DNA of 64,000 nt, from positions 1-64,000 of the forward strand of contig OENT01000381.1 of NCBI GenBank assembly GCA_900239685.1. Direction: 5' to 3'. Of this stretch, positions 1-12,185 are shown piece after piece. Under the pieces are notes generated by a model that searched no databases, had not been told where the DNA came from, and was given only the letters and a program-made list of their open reading frames with translations. Position 1 is the stretch's first letter; each line of letters opens with the position of its first letter. The position numbers were made by a program, and so were the translations under genes. The DNA comes from Rotaria macrura (lineage: Eukaryota > Rotifera > Eurotatoria > Philodinida > Philodinidae).

Positions 1-2213
1 ATAGATACGTCGAGGTACAGCTCGCTCTTTATGCAAAATTGGCTATTCCTAAGATCGAAGGTAGTGCTTCGCACCGCATTCCGTACTCGAGTGAAGCTCG
101 CGTACCATCTAGTTCATAAACGTTTTAGTTGTCTTACTTTAATTTCCATCAAAGTAACAAATTTCTATCATCCATTGAAATATGATTCATTCAACATTCA
201 AAATGCGCTCAGTATCTCTGATGCAATCACTGTTTCATTTTGTAATAATCAAGCTTTGAATTCAGTTGCACTCTGATTTAAAGTATTAGCATGTCTTGTA
301 CGATGAAGAAAGCAACAAAATGCTGTTAGATATTCATCAGACAAATTTATAATACTATTGGATAACATAACGATGGATAATTTTAGTAGCACACTAAAAG
401 AATTTTCGAACAAAAGAAACGAATCTTTCGAATGCACTTGAAAATACTCGAAAATCCCAATATTTTCTTAGGTGAAAATTCACTTAGTAGCATTAAATAT
501 ATTATAAAAGAATCAATCGCATTTTTAATCGATGTGAATATATTCATACGTCACCGTACAGAATATAAATAGATACGAATAAAATATTAGTTAAAAACTG
601 AATAATATTAGCTGCAGAAAAAAGTTTTTGAGTTTTACTTTCATTATTGACTGATTGTGTTCGTTTAATCAAAAATTTTTACTCATCCATAACTACTTTT
701 CTGACATTAAGAGTTTAATATTGTGCAAGGTTGTTCTATCCCTATGAATACAAACAGAAGTATCTTATAGTGGTTGATCGTTTCGGAATAAATTTAAGAA
801 AATGACAAGTTAAATTGCCTTGAATAATCATAGGTTTCTGTTTATTTTTACAAAGCAAACTTTGCTCATGTGTAAACAATCCATAGACTATAGCCTATGT
901 ATAAATTTTGAAATGTCCCTCATCAACTTTATTCATATTTTAAAACGAATGTAAAATTGCTTGAAAGAATGCATACAAAAAGAACATAGTACTCACAAAG
1001 AAAAACATACAGTGATGATCATGTGTTTATCAGCTGCGAGCGTAATTATAGTCTTATATTTTTATTATTGAAAAATCAATATAACCTTTGAGTATTGATT
1101 GAATTTTGAAAAATAATGCAAACGCACACTTGAGCTATATATATATATATATTAAAATGGCGCCTTATTTATTTTAAACTGAATTTTATTTCTATTTCAT
1201 AATTGTCAATTTTCAAAGTAACTCTAGGTAAGTGTAATACAACAAAAAAAAAAGAAACGAAGTGGTAAGTTCGTATTATAAAAGCAAACACTATAACAGT
1301 TCTTTAAATGCAACAATGTTGAATATGTTCAACGGTGAATTTCATTATCTGTAACGAACGAGTAAACTATTATTCAATATAAGAAAAATTTAATAGAACA
1401 TACATATGAATTTTATAAAAGTACAGATGTGTCTAGAGAATGCAATACTATTCAATTTTACATCTAGATTTAATGTTGAGGTGAAGAAAATTGTATACCG
1501 TTCATTTATTTAACTTAATGTAAATCATTAATTCTCCAAGGAGAAGATCAATAGTCACGAGCATATAAGACCAAGTGACCTAGAAAGTCGAGTTTTCAAT
1601 GAAATATTTTCTTTCATTTTCATATAGACGCATGCTTGAGAAAAATCGTTGCTAATTTACTTGGTCTGCCATAGGATCACATAGTTACAAAGCATTGTTA
1701 AAAATTCCAGGTACATAAAATTTATCAGCATACGTTAAAATATCTTTTTAACTTTTTCTTCAATCGGAATGATAACTATTTATGACATCAGCAGTCAGTA
1801 CGCTATTTTATTCGTTCTCTTCTCACATACAGTTTATTGCCATATCGGCTATACATGACAATTAGTCATATAATCGTTTTTCTTTCGCTCGAGACTAGCC
1901 ATGGTTAATGATATATCCATTCGAAGGGCATAAAATATGTCTTACGTGCTCTTTCAATATTCAATTTAAGCAAGCAATAACAAAAGACAAAAAGTATAAA
2001 ACTGCATGTAAACATGATCACATGAAGAGTATAGCCTTTTACATAATGTCAATATGTTTCTTTTCTTATAGAACATAGAGGTGAAAAATAAAGCTGAAAA
2101 AAACGATGAGCATTGTTTGACGATGTAGCTGCTAGTTATTATTCATTTATGTACAACGTAATTATATGTGTGCAATCTAGACATAAGCGATTCGAGAAAC
2201 AAAAAAATTCATC
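1..2213. other. Intergenic AT-rich stretch, no supported gene
   Basis: Both strands hold only short open frames without splice-site support or recognisable domains. A short (TA)n run lies near 1137-1152. Nothing else distinct was seen. A 5' UTR or promoter of the downstream carboxypeptidase gene should lie in the last few hundred bases, but no TATA motif at a convincing spacing was identified. Confidence 0.5.
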
Positions 2214-3808
2214 ATGGTATGAAAATTTCCATCTCTAATCGATTCTGATGACCATTATTATCATTTCTTATTATAGTTTAAGAGACATTTAAGATTTTCG
2301 ATCATCTTGGTACTTCTCTGTGCATTCTCTACTAATCATGCATATTATTTCCGTTATTATAACTATATGCAAATGACGAGTTTTCTTCAGGACATAACTC
2401 GGCGTTATCCAACAAAAGCAGCATTGTATGAAACAGGAAAAACTCAAGGAGGTAGTATCGTAGCAAACTAAGTCGACTGAAATGAGCAAATATTTTCATC
2501 GTTTTCATTTTCTATTCTATAGGAAGATCACTATGGGCTGTAGCGCTCAGTTCACATTCTCCAAATGAACATATTTTATTACGACCAGAAGTAAAATACA
2601 TAGGAAATATGCATGGAAATGAAGTAGTTGGTCTTCAATTATTATTATATTTAATTGAATATCTTCTAACGTCAAATGATCGAAAAGTGCAAGATTTGAT
2701 GAATCTCTCTCGAATATGGATTATGCCATCGATGAATCCCGATGGTTTAGAACTTTCACAGTACGGTGATTGTTCAACAATAAATGGAAGGTAAATGAAA
2801 TCGATAGAAGGTAGAGATATTTTGTTTTTTTGTTAATATAAATGTATATTTTAGATTTACATTGAATAATATTGATTTAAATCGAAATTTTCCTGATTAT
2901 ATTGGTGCTCAACTTCCTTATCAAAGTCTTGCTTTAGAAACTAGTGCAATTATATCTTGGCTTCATTCTGTACCGTTTGTTCTTTCAGCAAATTTTCATG
3001 GTGGTGCATTTATTATTAATATTCCTTATGATCGTTATTGTAGAAATTTTATATTCCATGATGCTGTCTCTTTTGTATTTCAAATCTTTATTTAGATGTT
3101 GGAAAAATGTCGATTAGTGCCGATGATGATATCTATCAAATGATTGGTAGATCCTATATTAATCGAATATTAGAAACAAAAAGATATTGTAATACAAACA
3201 TGGATGATGTTGGCACAGTTATACGGGGTGCTGATTGGTATGAAATCGTTGGTAGTATGCAAGATTATGGTTACTTGAGATATGGTACTATTGAAATGAC
3301 AATGGAAATATCATGTTGTAAATATCCAAATGAGAGTTTATTGTTTTCATATTGGAATTCTAATCGTGATGCTATGATGGATCTTTTATTTCAAGCTCAA
3401 CAAGGTTTCGAGAAATTGTTTATTTTCATACAATTTTCGTTTTGTTGAATTCAATTATCATTTAGGAGTGAAAGGTTTAGTACTCAATGAATATTATCAA
3501 CCAATTCCGTTTACTCAAATTATGATTGACAATAGACGACCTGTTGTCAATGTAACACCGTTGGGAGAATTTTGGAGAATATTATTACCAGGAGTGTATA
3601 CTTTAAAGGTAAAGAATATTCCAGAAAAAAAAAACAATAACAAACATTGAAATTGGATGTTTAGGTATTTTTTCGTGGCTATGAAATATATCGTCAGCAA
3701 ATAACTGTCGCTAACAATTACATGATATTGAATTTAAAGATTATTATTCCACGTTTTGCGTATCTACACTTTATAAACAGACCTATTCAATCATTGTCTC
3801 CTTTTTAA
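2214..3808 (+). CDS. Secreted M14 zinc metallocarboxypeptidase (N/E-like subfamily)
   Basis: Seven exons: 2214-2216, 2277-2451, 2523-2790, 2855-3039, 3096-3404, 3466-3608, 3665-3808. They total 1227 nt, giving 408 aa. The first exon is just the ATG. The next encodes a hydrophobic signal peptide ending near an Asn-His-Ala stretch, so the enzyme is probably secreted. Zinc ligands are visible as HGNE (H90, E93) and NFHGG (H197). The substrate-binding NRNF motif is at 158-161, and the catalytic Glu is E281 in the motif EISCCKYP, typical of the B (N/E) subfamily. After the peptidase domain comes a transthyretin-like beta domain (about 315-385), also typical of that subfamily. Family members trim C-terminal Lys/Arg from peptides and prohormones; the same role here is inferred. 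All key residues are present, so it should be active. A poly(A) signal is at 3890-3895. Confidence 0.92.
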
Positions 3809-3928
3809 AATGAAACCAACTTTCATTCCATAGAATGTTTATAAGTGTTATTATTATTTTTCATCTTGTCTCATTTTCTTAGAGAATGGAATAAAATGAA
3901 TGAAAAATATTAAATCGGTTTGTTTTTC

Positions 3929-4532
3929 TCAGCCAATAGAAGGACCTGGAATAACAATTCCTAATTCATTTAGTTGCGCCAATAATTCATGATTATTATA
4001 GATTTCTGAATATGAAAAACAATGGCCAAGAACATAGATATGTTGTTCACAACAGATAACATGATCACTAGGACAAATATTTTCTGAATAAACAATATAA
4101 GTTTCGATAGCAGTTTGTGATTCTATCCAAGATTCATCACACCAACGTGTACAACGACTCCAACCAAGAAAACCACATCCATCATAGCCACATCTATGAC
4201 GACCATGTTTAATTTCCTTAATGAAAAAGAAAACCAAAATTTTACTGTTATAATGAAAAATGAAAAATTACATAATATGTAATTTGTCTTGTTTTTGATG
4301 TAGCTTGAACACCAGGGTTGATTTTACAACACCAATTTTCTGCTGTGTTTAATAAATCGTTTCTCGATGATGATGACGATGTTGATAGGAGAATGTTTAG
4401 CATACTTTCTTGAGTACTTTTAGGTAATTGATCGATTTGCTGTTGAATTTCAGTTGTTATTAGTATTGTTTGTATTGTTGTTGTTGAACAAAGGATAACA
4501 TTGGAAAATAGAAGGATTTGAATGAGAATCAT
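3929..4532 (-). CDS. Small cysteine-rich secreted protein, family not recognised
   Basis: Two exons on the minus strand, 4532-4272 and 4216-3929, joined across a 55-bp GT..AG intron; 549 nt, 182 aa. The start at 4532 was chosen because a hydrophobic signal peptide (MILIQILLFSNVILCS) begins exactly there; the frame is open further upstream to 4730. The mature part has a Ser-rich linker, then a cysteine-rich module. It starts with a CC pair and continues with spaced Cys/Trp residues (motifs CGYDGCGFLGW, RCTRWCDESW, a further CC and single cysteines). At least ten cysteines suggest disulphide bonding. It is convergent with the carboxypeptidase, with about 120 bp between stops. No function is assigned. 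The intron and exon boundaries are good; the exact start is less certain. Confidence 0.65.
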
Positions 4533-5246
4533 TGTGATCAAATTTAATGCATATAAATTTTTTTCAATATGTTTTAATACTAGTATTTTTGTCTTAACTT
4601 TTGCTAACATATGTCCTTTTTTCTCATTGAATCGGATGATATTTATCGATGAATCAATAACACTAAAACGATTGTCATTCGATAGTTTTTCTATGACAAG
4701 TTCATTTAAAAAATCCAATAATGTATTCAAATTTCATGTTTAGCCTTCAACCATTATTAATCAAATACCACATGTCTGACATCCTCAACTTTAAAAAAAG
4801 AGACCAGAAATTTGATTTCCATCTATTTCTATTATTAACAGAAATATAACTGTGAAAATAGAAGAAAGATTTATATAGTATGTTTTCTTAAATAAGCGAT
4901 CATTTTCATTCGTAATTTTTCTAATTGAAAGAAATTTTCTTTCAATCTCTCTTCTAATCATTTACTTTCAATACAATACCGTTTTTTTGATTGAATTTTA
5001 CAATTTCTCTCTCTTCCTCTCTCTCTCTTTTTCTTTTTTACTTACACTTAAAAAAATAACAACACTATACGTTGACTGTGTTTTTACCTGTATAAACAAC
5101 AACAACAACAGCAGCAACCGTTTTGTTTGATGGCATTATCGTTCATCATCAATTCGATAAAGGTGTCTATAACTACGTTTTTTTCTCTATCGTCTATTGT
5201 TAAAGTTGAAAACAATAAAAAACGGCGTATCAGGCACATTTTTTAG
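4533..5246. other. Divergent intergenic region / probable first exon of the tau-like gene
   Basis: The stretch lies between the minus-strand Cys-rich gene and the plus-strand tau-like gene, so it should contain both promoters. It has a pyrimidine-rich CT tract near 5003-5040 and a CAA/CAG run at 5097-5117. A first coding exon for the tau-like gene is expected, because the exon starting at 5247 begins mid-codon. An ATG at 5130 has no donor of matching phase, so exon 1 is unresolved. Confidence 0.45.
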
Positions 5247-6070
5247 CGAGTAAAGCGCTACAACAACAGCCAAGTGCTGCTGCTGTTTCGCCATCAAAAG
5301 AATCGACACTTTCAACACAACGCAAACGTCGCATACCCCTACCACCCCCCGAACATTCGTCTACCATAATAGAAAGTGAACATCTACCATCTCTAGTACC
5401 CCCTGCAGCTACTGCATTTCGACATTATTCTACGAACGGATTGATTCTTACACGTGGTTCCTCATCAAATAATCAATCTCCTTCAACTTCTCCTAGAAAA
5501 TATATTACAAAAACGATGAGTACAACGACAACAGTAATAAAAAAATCTACTGTTGGTGGTCCTGTAAAGACAAATGGAGTACCGATGAAATCCTCAAGAA
5601 CGAGTTCAAGTGACAGTAATAGAAAAGTAATGTTTCTATAGATTTAGCTTTTAAAAATATTAAAATGACATTTGATTAAATTTTGGTAGGTTCGTAAACT
5701 GTGGTGGTCACCAAAGCGAAATGAAATCGAAATACGTTCTGAAGACAATAAATATGCCCACGTACCACCAAAAATCGGCTCATTAGCGAATCTTCAACAT
5801 CGACCTGGTGGTGGTCAAATCTCAATTAGAGATGAAAGCGTTCAATGGCAAGCATCATCAAAGGTTGGCTCTCTTGTGAATGCAAGTTGGGTTCCACCAC
5901 CTACACGTGTTACTGTTCGAAAAGAAAAGCTAAAATGGGATGCTCAACCAAAAGTTGGTTCACTCGATAATATTGATCATAAACCTCTTGGTGGTAATGT
6001 AGCTATTCGTGATGAAAAAGTTGATTTAAGCCATGTAGAACCTCGTGTCGATTGTGGCTTTATTGAATAA
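5247..6070 (+). CDS. Tau/MAP2/MAP4-type microtubule-binding protein, 5' end unresolved
   Basis: Two exons are clear, 5247-5626 and 5690-6070, separated by a 63-bp phase-0 intron. The first begins after a TTTTTTAG acceptor in phase 1, so an upstream exon is missing from this model; the first internal in-frame ATG is at 5516. The protein has a Ser/Thr/Pro-rich basic projection region, then three tau-type repeats. Repeat 1 has KIGSLANLQHRPGGG, repeat 2 has KVGSLVNASWVPPP and repeat 3 has KVGSLDNIDHKPLGG. The KVGS core and the PGGG turn define the family; repeat 2 has lost PGGG. The tail (HVEPRVDCGFIE) follows the last repeat closely. Family members bind and stabilise microtubules, with the repeats contacting tubulin; that role is inferred here. 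Three repeats match the number in short tau isoforms. A poly(A) signal is at 6237-6242. Confidence 0.85.
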
Positions 6071-6720
6071 ATGTGCGTCTTTTTCCCGTATGTTTTTTTA
6101 ATATTTAATCAGAAGAGCATTACGGTTTTGTGCTATTTACTTTCTGTTTATATTTATAATATATATACATTTATATATTTATATATATAATTATACATAT
6201 CCTACATACAATTAAAAACCAGGACTTGAATATTCAATAAATAAACTTTTATCTTAAAAATTCAATGGAACCGGTTTTTTTTTGACCAGATGAAATTACA
6301 AAATTACAGGAATGAAGCAGAAAGGAAAATTTTTATGCACAACATCTAATAGTTTAGAGCGAAAATGAATAAAAACAGTGATGCACTAAAAGCAGAGTCA
6401 AGCAACGACTTTTTTTCTTCCATTTACAATTACTTTTAAACATAATGACTCATCAATGAAATAATATTTTTCAGTTCATTAAAATCAACAGAAACGGAAA
6501 TGTAAGTGGCATAATATGCTTATGCATATGCCATCTTCAGCAATTAACTACTTAGTTACGAAAGCAAACAACATTACTCAAGAAATCAAAAAGAGAATAA
6601 TCGCAAAACTTCTGTTTGTCAAATGAATCAGTACATTTGAAATTGTTATTATGCGATTGATCAAATTCAAATATAAAGTATAAATCCAATTCGAAATTTA
6701 AACAGTTTCATGAACATCTA
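6071..6720. other. Intergenic, 3' regions of convergent genes
   Basis: The stretch contains the 3' UTR and poly(A) signal of the tau-like gene, an AT-rich run of TATATA-type sequence (about 6155-6200), and the presumed 3' UTR of the GPCR gene on the minus strand. No other gene is seen. Confidence 0.6.
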
Positions 6721-7815
6721 TTAATATTTGATAAGATTATGATGATGTCGAACATTTTTAGTCCAATAAGATTTCATCTGAATAGGTGCGACTCGTTGAC
6801 GTTGTTGATGTTTTAAAAAGCATCTTTCCAAGGCAGATTCTTCATAGACATACTTCACGGTACGCTTAAGTATACCCTTCATTTCAGTGCGAAACGTTCG
6901 ACTAGATACTGTATAAATATAAAATCCAATCATTGGATTCAAATATAATATTAATCGACATATATTATCAAAAAAGAGTTTAATATTGGGATTATATATT
7001 AATTGAGTCATAAATTTCAGAAGCATATCAAACATATTAACAGCAGTAAATGGAGCTGTACAACATATCGTAGCAATTACTTGTACTAATAACATAGTTA
7101 ATAATTGACGATCTTTTGAACGTAAACTATCATTTCTTCTACTGTTGTTCTGTGCTGCAATATTATTATGAAGTTTTCGAACATTTGAAATCATTAGTAA
7201 ACCAAAAATAAGCATAAGGCTAATCGGTAGAATGCAAGAAAAAGTTAGAAAAAATATTTGAAAAACTAATTCATAATCATTTATAAAAATATTACAATAG
7301 TAATCGCCTTCAATTGTGTTAATTGTCCACCAAATTAGCGTATGAAAATGCAATAAAATAATGATCAAAGTAGTTAAAGCAACTGCTTTTCTAGCTACTT
7401 TTAAATTACTCCATTGTCGATATTGAATTGTATGACAAGTCGAAAAATATCGGTCAATACTTGCAAGTACAACAAACCATTGTATTAGACATATGGACGA
7501 ATACACAAAAAATATTCTTAATTTACAAAGAATCGTATTGGAATTAGATGGATCGATTTGCCAACCACTTGAGAGAAGGCGCGTGAGTAGAGCAACATAA
7601 AGTACAAACAAGTTATTGATTGATGAAGCCAAAAAGTAAAACGAACACGGATTAGTACGAAGAGAAGGTCGAACAAATATAAAAATATTCATAATATTAC
7701 CAAATGTTCCAAATAAAAGTTCCACAATAGGTACAACACGATTAAGTTGAAATGAAATAGCAACTAAACGTTGAGGAAGATCATCGACTGATGTTGACAT
7801 CGTTCCGTAACACAA
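6721..7815 (-). CDS. Class A (rhodopsin-like) GPCR, orphan
   Basis: Intronless, 364 aa from the first ATG; a second ATG five codons later may be the true start. Seven hydrophobic segments are visible. TM1 carries GTFGNIMNI (about 36-44). TM3 is preceded by the disulphide cysteine C97 and ends in the class A DRY motif (D121-R122-Y123). The second extracellular loop has its partner Cys (YYCNIF). TM7 has NPMIGFYIY, a variant of NPxxY. A long basic third loop (RKLHNN through SKDRQL) and a basic C-tail follow the usual layout. It shares extensive sequence with the gene at 11151-12185, for example TRLLSSGW, IDPSNSN and LRIFFVYSS. This marks a local family, probably peptide receptors; the ligand is unknown. 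Lineage-specific expansion of such intronless receptors is known in bdelloids. Confidence 0.9.
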   Translation of the reverse strand: MCYGTMSTSVDDLPQRLVAISFQLNRVVPIVELLFGTFGNIMNIFIFVRPSLRTNPCSFYFLASSINNLFVLYVALLTRLLSSGWQIDPSNSNTILCKLRIFFVYSSICLIQWFVVLASIDRYFSTCHTIQYRQWSNLKVARKAVALTTLIIILLHFHTLIWWTINTIEGDYYCNIFINDYELVFQIFFLTFSCILPISLMLIFGLLMISNVRKLHNNIAAQNNSRRNDSLRSKDRQLLTMLLVQVIATICCTAPFTAVNMFDMLLKFMTQLIYNPNIKLFFDNICRLILYLNPMIGFYIYTVSSRTFRTEMKGILKRTVKYVYEESALERCFLKHQQRQRVAPIQMKSYWTKNVRHHHNLIKY

Positions 7816-10800
7816 AATAAAATTTACTTTTCTATGATCGAATAGATTTTATTCGAGGCAAGCTCTATAAATGTCAAATATAATATTTCAAGAGAAATAA
7901 AACAAATGATGATGAGCCCAGAATGCAGATAGAGAAAAAGATGAATAACATCGTTAGTTTGAACGAAGTTTTCTTTCAAACATCATGATTATCTGTATGA
8001 TAAAATTAATGAGAAGCCTTTGAAAGAGCCTGCATACATGCATGTATATATATTCTATCAAGAAAATATTTTTGCTCTAATTAGAAAAAAATTTCTCTAC
8101 AAGACATGTCTAACAAACGATGCTTCCATTAGAAAATATATTACGAGCAATTAATGAATCCTGACCTCATTTCTACTACAGCATGAAGAGCATTCAAAAA
8201 CGTGATGTTAAATATATTTGAGTATGGAATTTATGTGAGTGACACAATCCTTAAGCGACATGACACTCTAAAATGAAACCATGTATTCGTATCTTAGGCC
8301 GATGGATTTCTCCAGTGCAAATTTTAATACGTTATATATCTATTGAGTTACTGTGAATATCCGCATCAAGGTCGGCACTGAAAGCAAACATCTATCCATA
8401 AGAGACAGGACAAAGTTCAGAACATCGACTTTCACTTTATGTATGTATTTTAACCTAAAGAAAAAACAATACTGTATTATAATGGGCGCATGGCGAACAT
8501 GAAGTGAATCATTTTGTCGCTGAATCCTAAGATCATAAATTTTCCATTTAAACTTTTCTTTTTGTGATGGAAATATGCTCATTTTTCAAAGATGTAATTG
8601 ATTGATGACCAGAAGCAACACGAAGATATACAAACGAACGGATGTTCTTGTTAAAAAAAATAAGAAGTGATGAATGGCATAAATCTTTCTGCAACCTACC
8701 AAGATGATGATAAGACATCAAATTTTTCTTCGAAATTTTCTGTGATCTCCAGAAAAATCTCCTCTAAAGAATACTCGCTATAATCATTATGCTTGTTTAA
8801 AAAATTCAAGTTGTACGAAGTAAATTTGCTAATCTACTTATACATGATCTTGAATTTGATTGTTGTAGAGTAGTGTGTTTATATTCTGTAAATGAAAATA
8901 TTCGTTGCTCTCCTTGATTTATAGTTAAAAATAAATACAATCGTGCAGCAACATTTTAATTTTTCAAAAAAAACACAAAGAGCGAACATCACTATGTTCA
9001 CGTACATGAAATCCATCGAAAAAATACCTATTCTATCTCTTCGAAGAGCTGTGAACATTGCATGAACTATCAAATTTGACGGAAACTTGCCACAAGTCAT
9101 ATTAAGTCATGGGAAAACAATTTTGTATAATATATTTCTAGAATTAATACCATTTCACGAGATAAAGGAGCAACATTTAGAAAACAGAAAAAATGCTCTT
9201 TCGATTTATCTTGTCAAATTATATTAACCGACATAATTCTTTTACCTATAGATTCAAAGTCATGCAAACTTTATTTCTTACGAAAGACAAAGCAACGGGC
9301 ACAATCATCTCATGGTACTAATTGTATCGATGTCATATCAAATGCATAGAGCTTGCAAAGATGAAAGTCACGGCGTTGTCTCGATGGCAACATTTTGTCT
9401 ATATTCTTACAATACGGAACAACCTTAATTAAAGAGCTACATTCTCTTTTGAAATGAACATAAATGATGCTTGGCTGTCATATCAATGAAGTCATGAAGA
9501 GTATATTCTTTTTCTATTCATGGAAACAGTGTAATTAACTAGAACAATATTTTGATGTATAGAGAAAATGATGCAAAATTACAAAAGATAAATTCAAAGA
9601 TATTTGATAAAAATCTTTGTGAAATTCAACATTTGCTTTTTCAATCAATATTTTACAGTCGCAATATACTATAGAAAATTACCAACGCATTGAACTCAGA
9701 GAAGCCAATGCCGTACTATGAAAAAATGTAGAACTTTTATTTCTATGAGAAATTGACGGGAACCTCGATCGGATTGTGTCAATAATGGAAATAACGGGAC
9801 ACTTTGTATTCAGAGTGAAGGAATACTTGATGCAGATGTACAAACGATCATAAATTGCTTCGAAGAATATTTCCTTCGCACACGTGACTGTATCCATGCA
9901 ATTCAAATTCATATCGGAAGTTGTTGTTTCTATCGTGCTTTTACAGGCATACATTCAAGAGTAGATACGAGTTGTATTCTGTTTAAGATTAATCACTGCA
10001 ATATTTTTAAACATATTCTTTGAATTCGTTTGACTATGATAGTAGGCCATCTGACACGTCGCACGCGAAGATATAATTATGTTTCACTATTTTTTTATTC
10101 GTGGAAAGGAAAATAACTTCTTAAAATGTAAGTTTTAAAAACACAGATCTCGCGAGCTCTTTTCATCTTCATTCCACAACATCACTTGGCCCATTCAACT
10201 AATAATCAGTATGATGCCATAATGATATTAATCTATTTCTTATTTGAAAATCCACAAGTGAGACAATACCAAAGAACTCTTTTGTATTCCATGTAGTCAT
10301 TAATTAACCAACAGCATGAAACATCATCCAGTGTCATTTATTCGAGTTTACCATAGTTTCACGGCACTTTTAAATAGTTTCCTTTGAGACACTTTGTATT
10401 TAAAAAATAAATGTTCCGTTACTCACGAACAGAAAAATAGTTCTCTATTGTATCTATAACTTAATTCATCGATGTAATTCGAACGCTTTCTCAATCGGCT
10501 GTATAAAAGCAATGTCATATTGAGAATAGCAAGAGATGATTTCATCAATCATCAATCGATGAAAATAATCAGATACTTGCACTAAACTACAGTAGGAGTT
10601 GGAAGACACACATAGTGCTAATGATATCAGATGCTGATGGAACATGAAAATCATGTATAAAGATCATTCGCATCGACGCAAAGTTATCGTTTGCAGTTAA
10701 TAGTTCCTATAAGTTAATAGTTTCAGACAGAAATCGATGTGAAAATATTAGGCAAGTCTTATACGACACAAAGAAATCATCGTGCCACTGAATACACTTT

Positions 10801-11150
10801 AGATATTTCCAATTATTTTTCGTCGTTAATCTAGAACTTGAAACACGGATACTGGACCTCGTAGGTTATTTTGACAACAGTCGTTGCACGATGTACTGTA
10901 ATATATTTACAAAACTCGATAATACAAGTCACGTTTCAATGAAGCAAATATGGAAAAAAAACTGAGAATACAACATAGATATGAAGCGATATCTTACAAT
11001 CAAAATAAAATCATATAATGAACACGAACAAGAAACAACAGTATAAACCAAAAATATCTACCACTCAACCAATAACTATTTTATAGAATAATTTTTCACT
11101 GATGCGTCAAAATATTCTGCAAAACATTCTTTCTAGCTAATGTTCCATAC
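7816..11150. other. Long intergenic stretch, no supported gene
   Basis: Between the two GPCR genes there are only short open frames (for example 9679-9954 and 10466-10654, minus strand), with no start context, splice sites or domains that I trust. No transposon ends or tandem repeats were noticed. The promoter of the first GPCR gene should be just beyond 7815. Confidence 0.45.
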
Positions 11151-12185
11151 TCATAAGCCTGTTTTTTGTTTAACTTTTGCGTTTTCTGTGACCTGTTCTC
11201 TTTCCAATAGTATGCATCGTTCCAAACCGAGTTTCAATAACAACAAGTTCAATACATCTCTGACCATACATTTCATTTCATTTCGAAACGTTCGACTTGA
11301 CAATGTATAGATGTAAAATCCAACAACTGGATTGAAATAATTAATGAGTCGACCTATGTTACTATAGAACGTATTGATTGCATCGCCATAATCAGATAAT
11401 GTTATGACATATTGAAAAATCAATGATGTTATATTGACGACTGAAAACGGAAGTGTGCAAATGATCGTAACAAGAACTTGAATCAGAAGCATGATAATTA
11501 ACTGACGATCTTTGGAATGTGACCGTTCATGTTGAGTATCATCGCGATGTGGAGTGATTTGCCTTCGAAGTTTTTGAACATTGAAAATAGTCAACGTTCC
11601 AAATATAGCCATTAGAATCGGTGGTAGAGCGCACGTTACAAGAAGAAAAAACACTTGGAAGGCTAACTCGTATTGATAGATGAATATATTACAGTAGGTG
11701 TTCGCTCCACTATAATCAACGGACCACCAAATGAATGTATGAAAATGTATTACGCCTACAATTAAAATAGTCGAACCAATAGCTTTTCGAGCTATGGGTA
11801 CACTACTCATTTGACGATATCGAGCATTTTGACAACTTGAAAGATACCGATCTATACTGGCGAGAACCATGAACCATTGAATGAGAGCCAGTGACGAATA
11901 CACGAAAAATATTCTTAATTTGCAAAGACCAGTGTTACTATTGGATGGATCAATTTTCCATCCACTTGACAAAAGACGTGTTAGTGTAGCAACATACAAA
12001 ACGAAAATATTGTTAAAAGACGAAGCCAAAAAGTAGTACGAACATGGATTCTTGCGTAGTGATCGACGAGTAAATATGAGAATGTTGAATATATTTCCGA
12101 ATGTACCGAGAACGATTTGCACTATTGGTACGATGCGATTGAGTTGAAGAGAGATCCTTGGTAAAGTTAAAATTATATCACTCAT
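11151..12185 (-). CDS. Class A (rhodopsin-like) GPCR, orphan, paralogue of the upstream receptor
   Basis: Intronless, 344 aa. Layout matches a seven-transmembrane class A receptor. TM1 has GTFGNIFNI, the TM3 disulphide Cys is C88 and DRY is at 112-114. The second extracellular loop has TYCNIF, TM6 is a hydrophobic stretch after SKDRQLI, and TM7 has FNPVVGFYIYT. The C-tail is short and basic. It is closely related to the gene at 6721-7815, which has the same orientation, and is clearly the source or sister of the truncated copy at 15737-16393. Signalling through G proteins is inferred from the family; the ligand cannot be told from sequence. The start codon is the only ATG before TM1 in frame, and the N-terminus is short with no signal peptide, as usual for peptide receptors of this class. 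Confidence 0.9.
   Translation of the reverse strand: MSDIILTLPRISLQLNRIVPIVQIVLGTFGNIFNILIFTRRSLRKNPCSYYFLASSFNNIFVLYVATLTRLLSSGWKIDPSNSNTGLCKLRIFFVYSSLALIQWFMVLASIDRYLSSCQNARYRQMSSVPIARKAIGSTILIVGVIHFHTFIWWSVDYSGANTYCNIFIYQYELAFQVFFLLVTCALPPILMAIFGTLTIFNVQKLRRQITPHRDDTQHERSHSKDRQLIIMLLIQVLVTIICTLPFSVVNITSLIFQYVITLSDYGDAINTFYSNIGRLINYFNPVVGFYIYTLSSRTFRNEMKCMVRDVLNLLLLKLGLERCILLEREQVTENAKVKQKTGL

Noticed and set aside
5130..5162. ATG with following donor as first exon of the tau-like gene
   Set aside because: Its phase does not match the exon beginning at 5247, and the joined frame hits stops.
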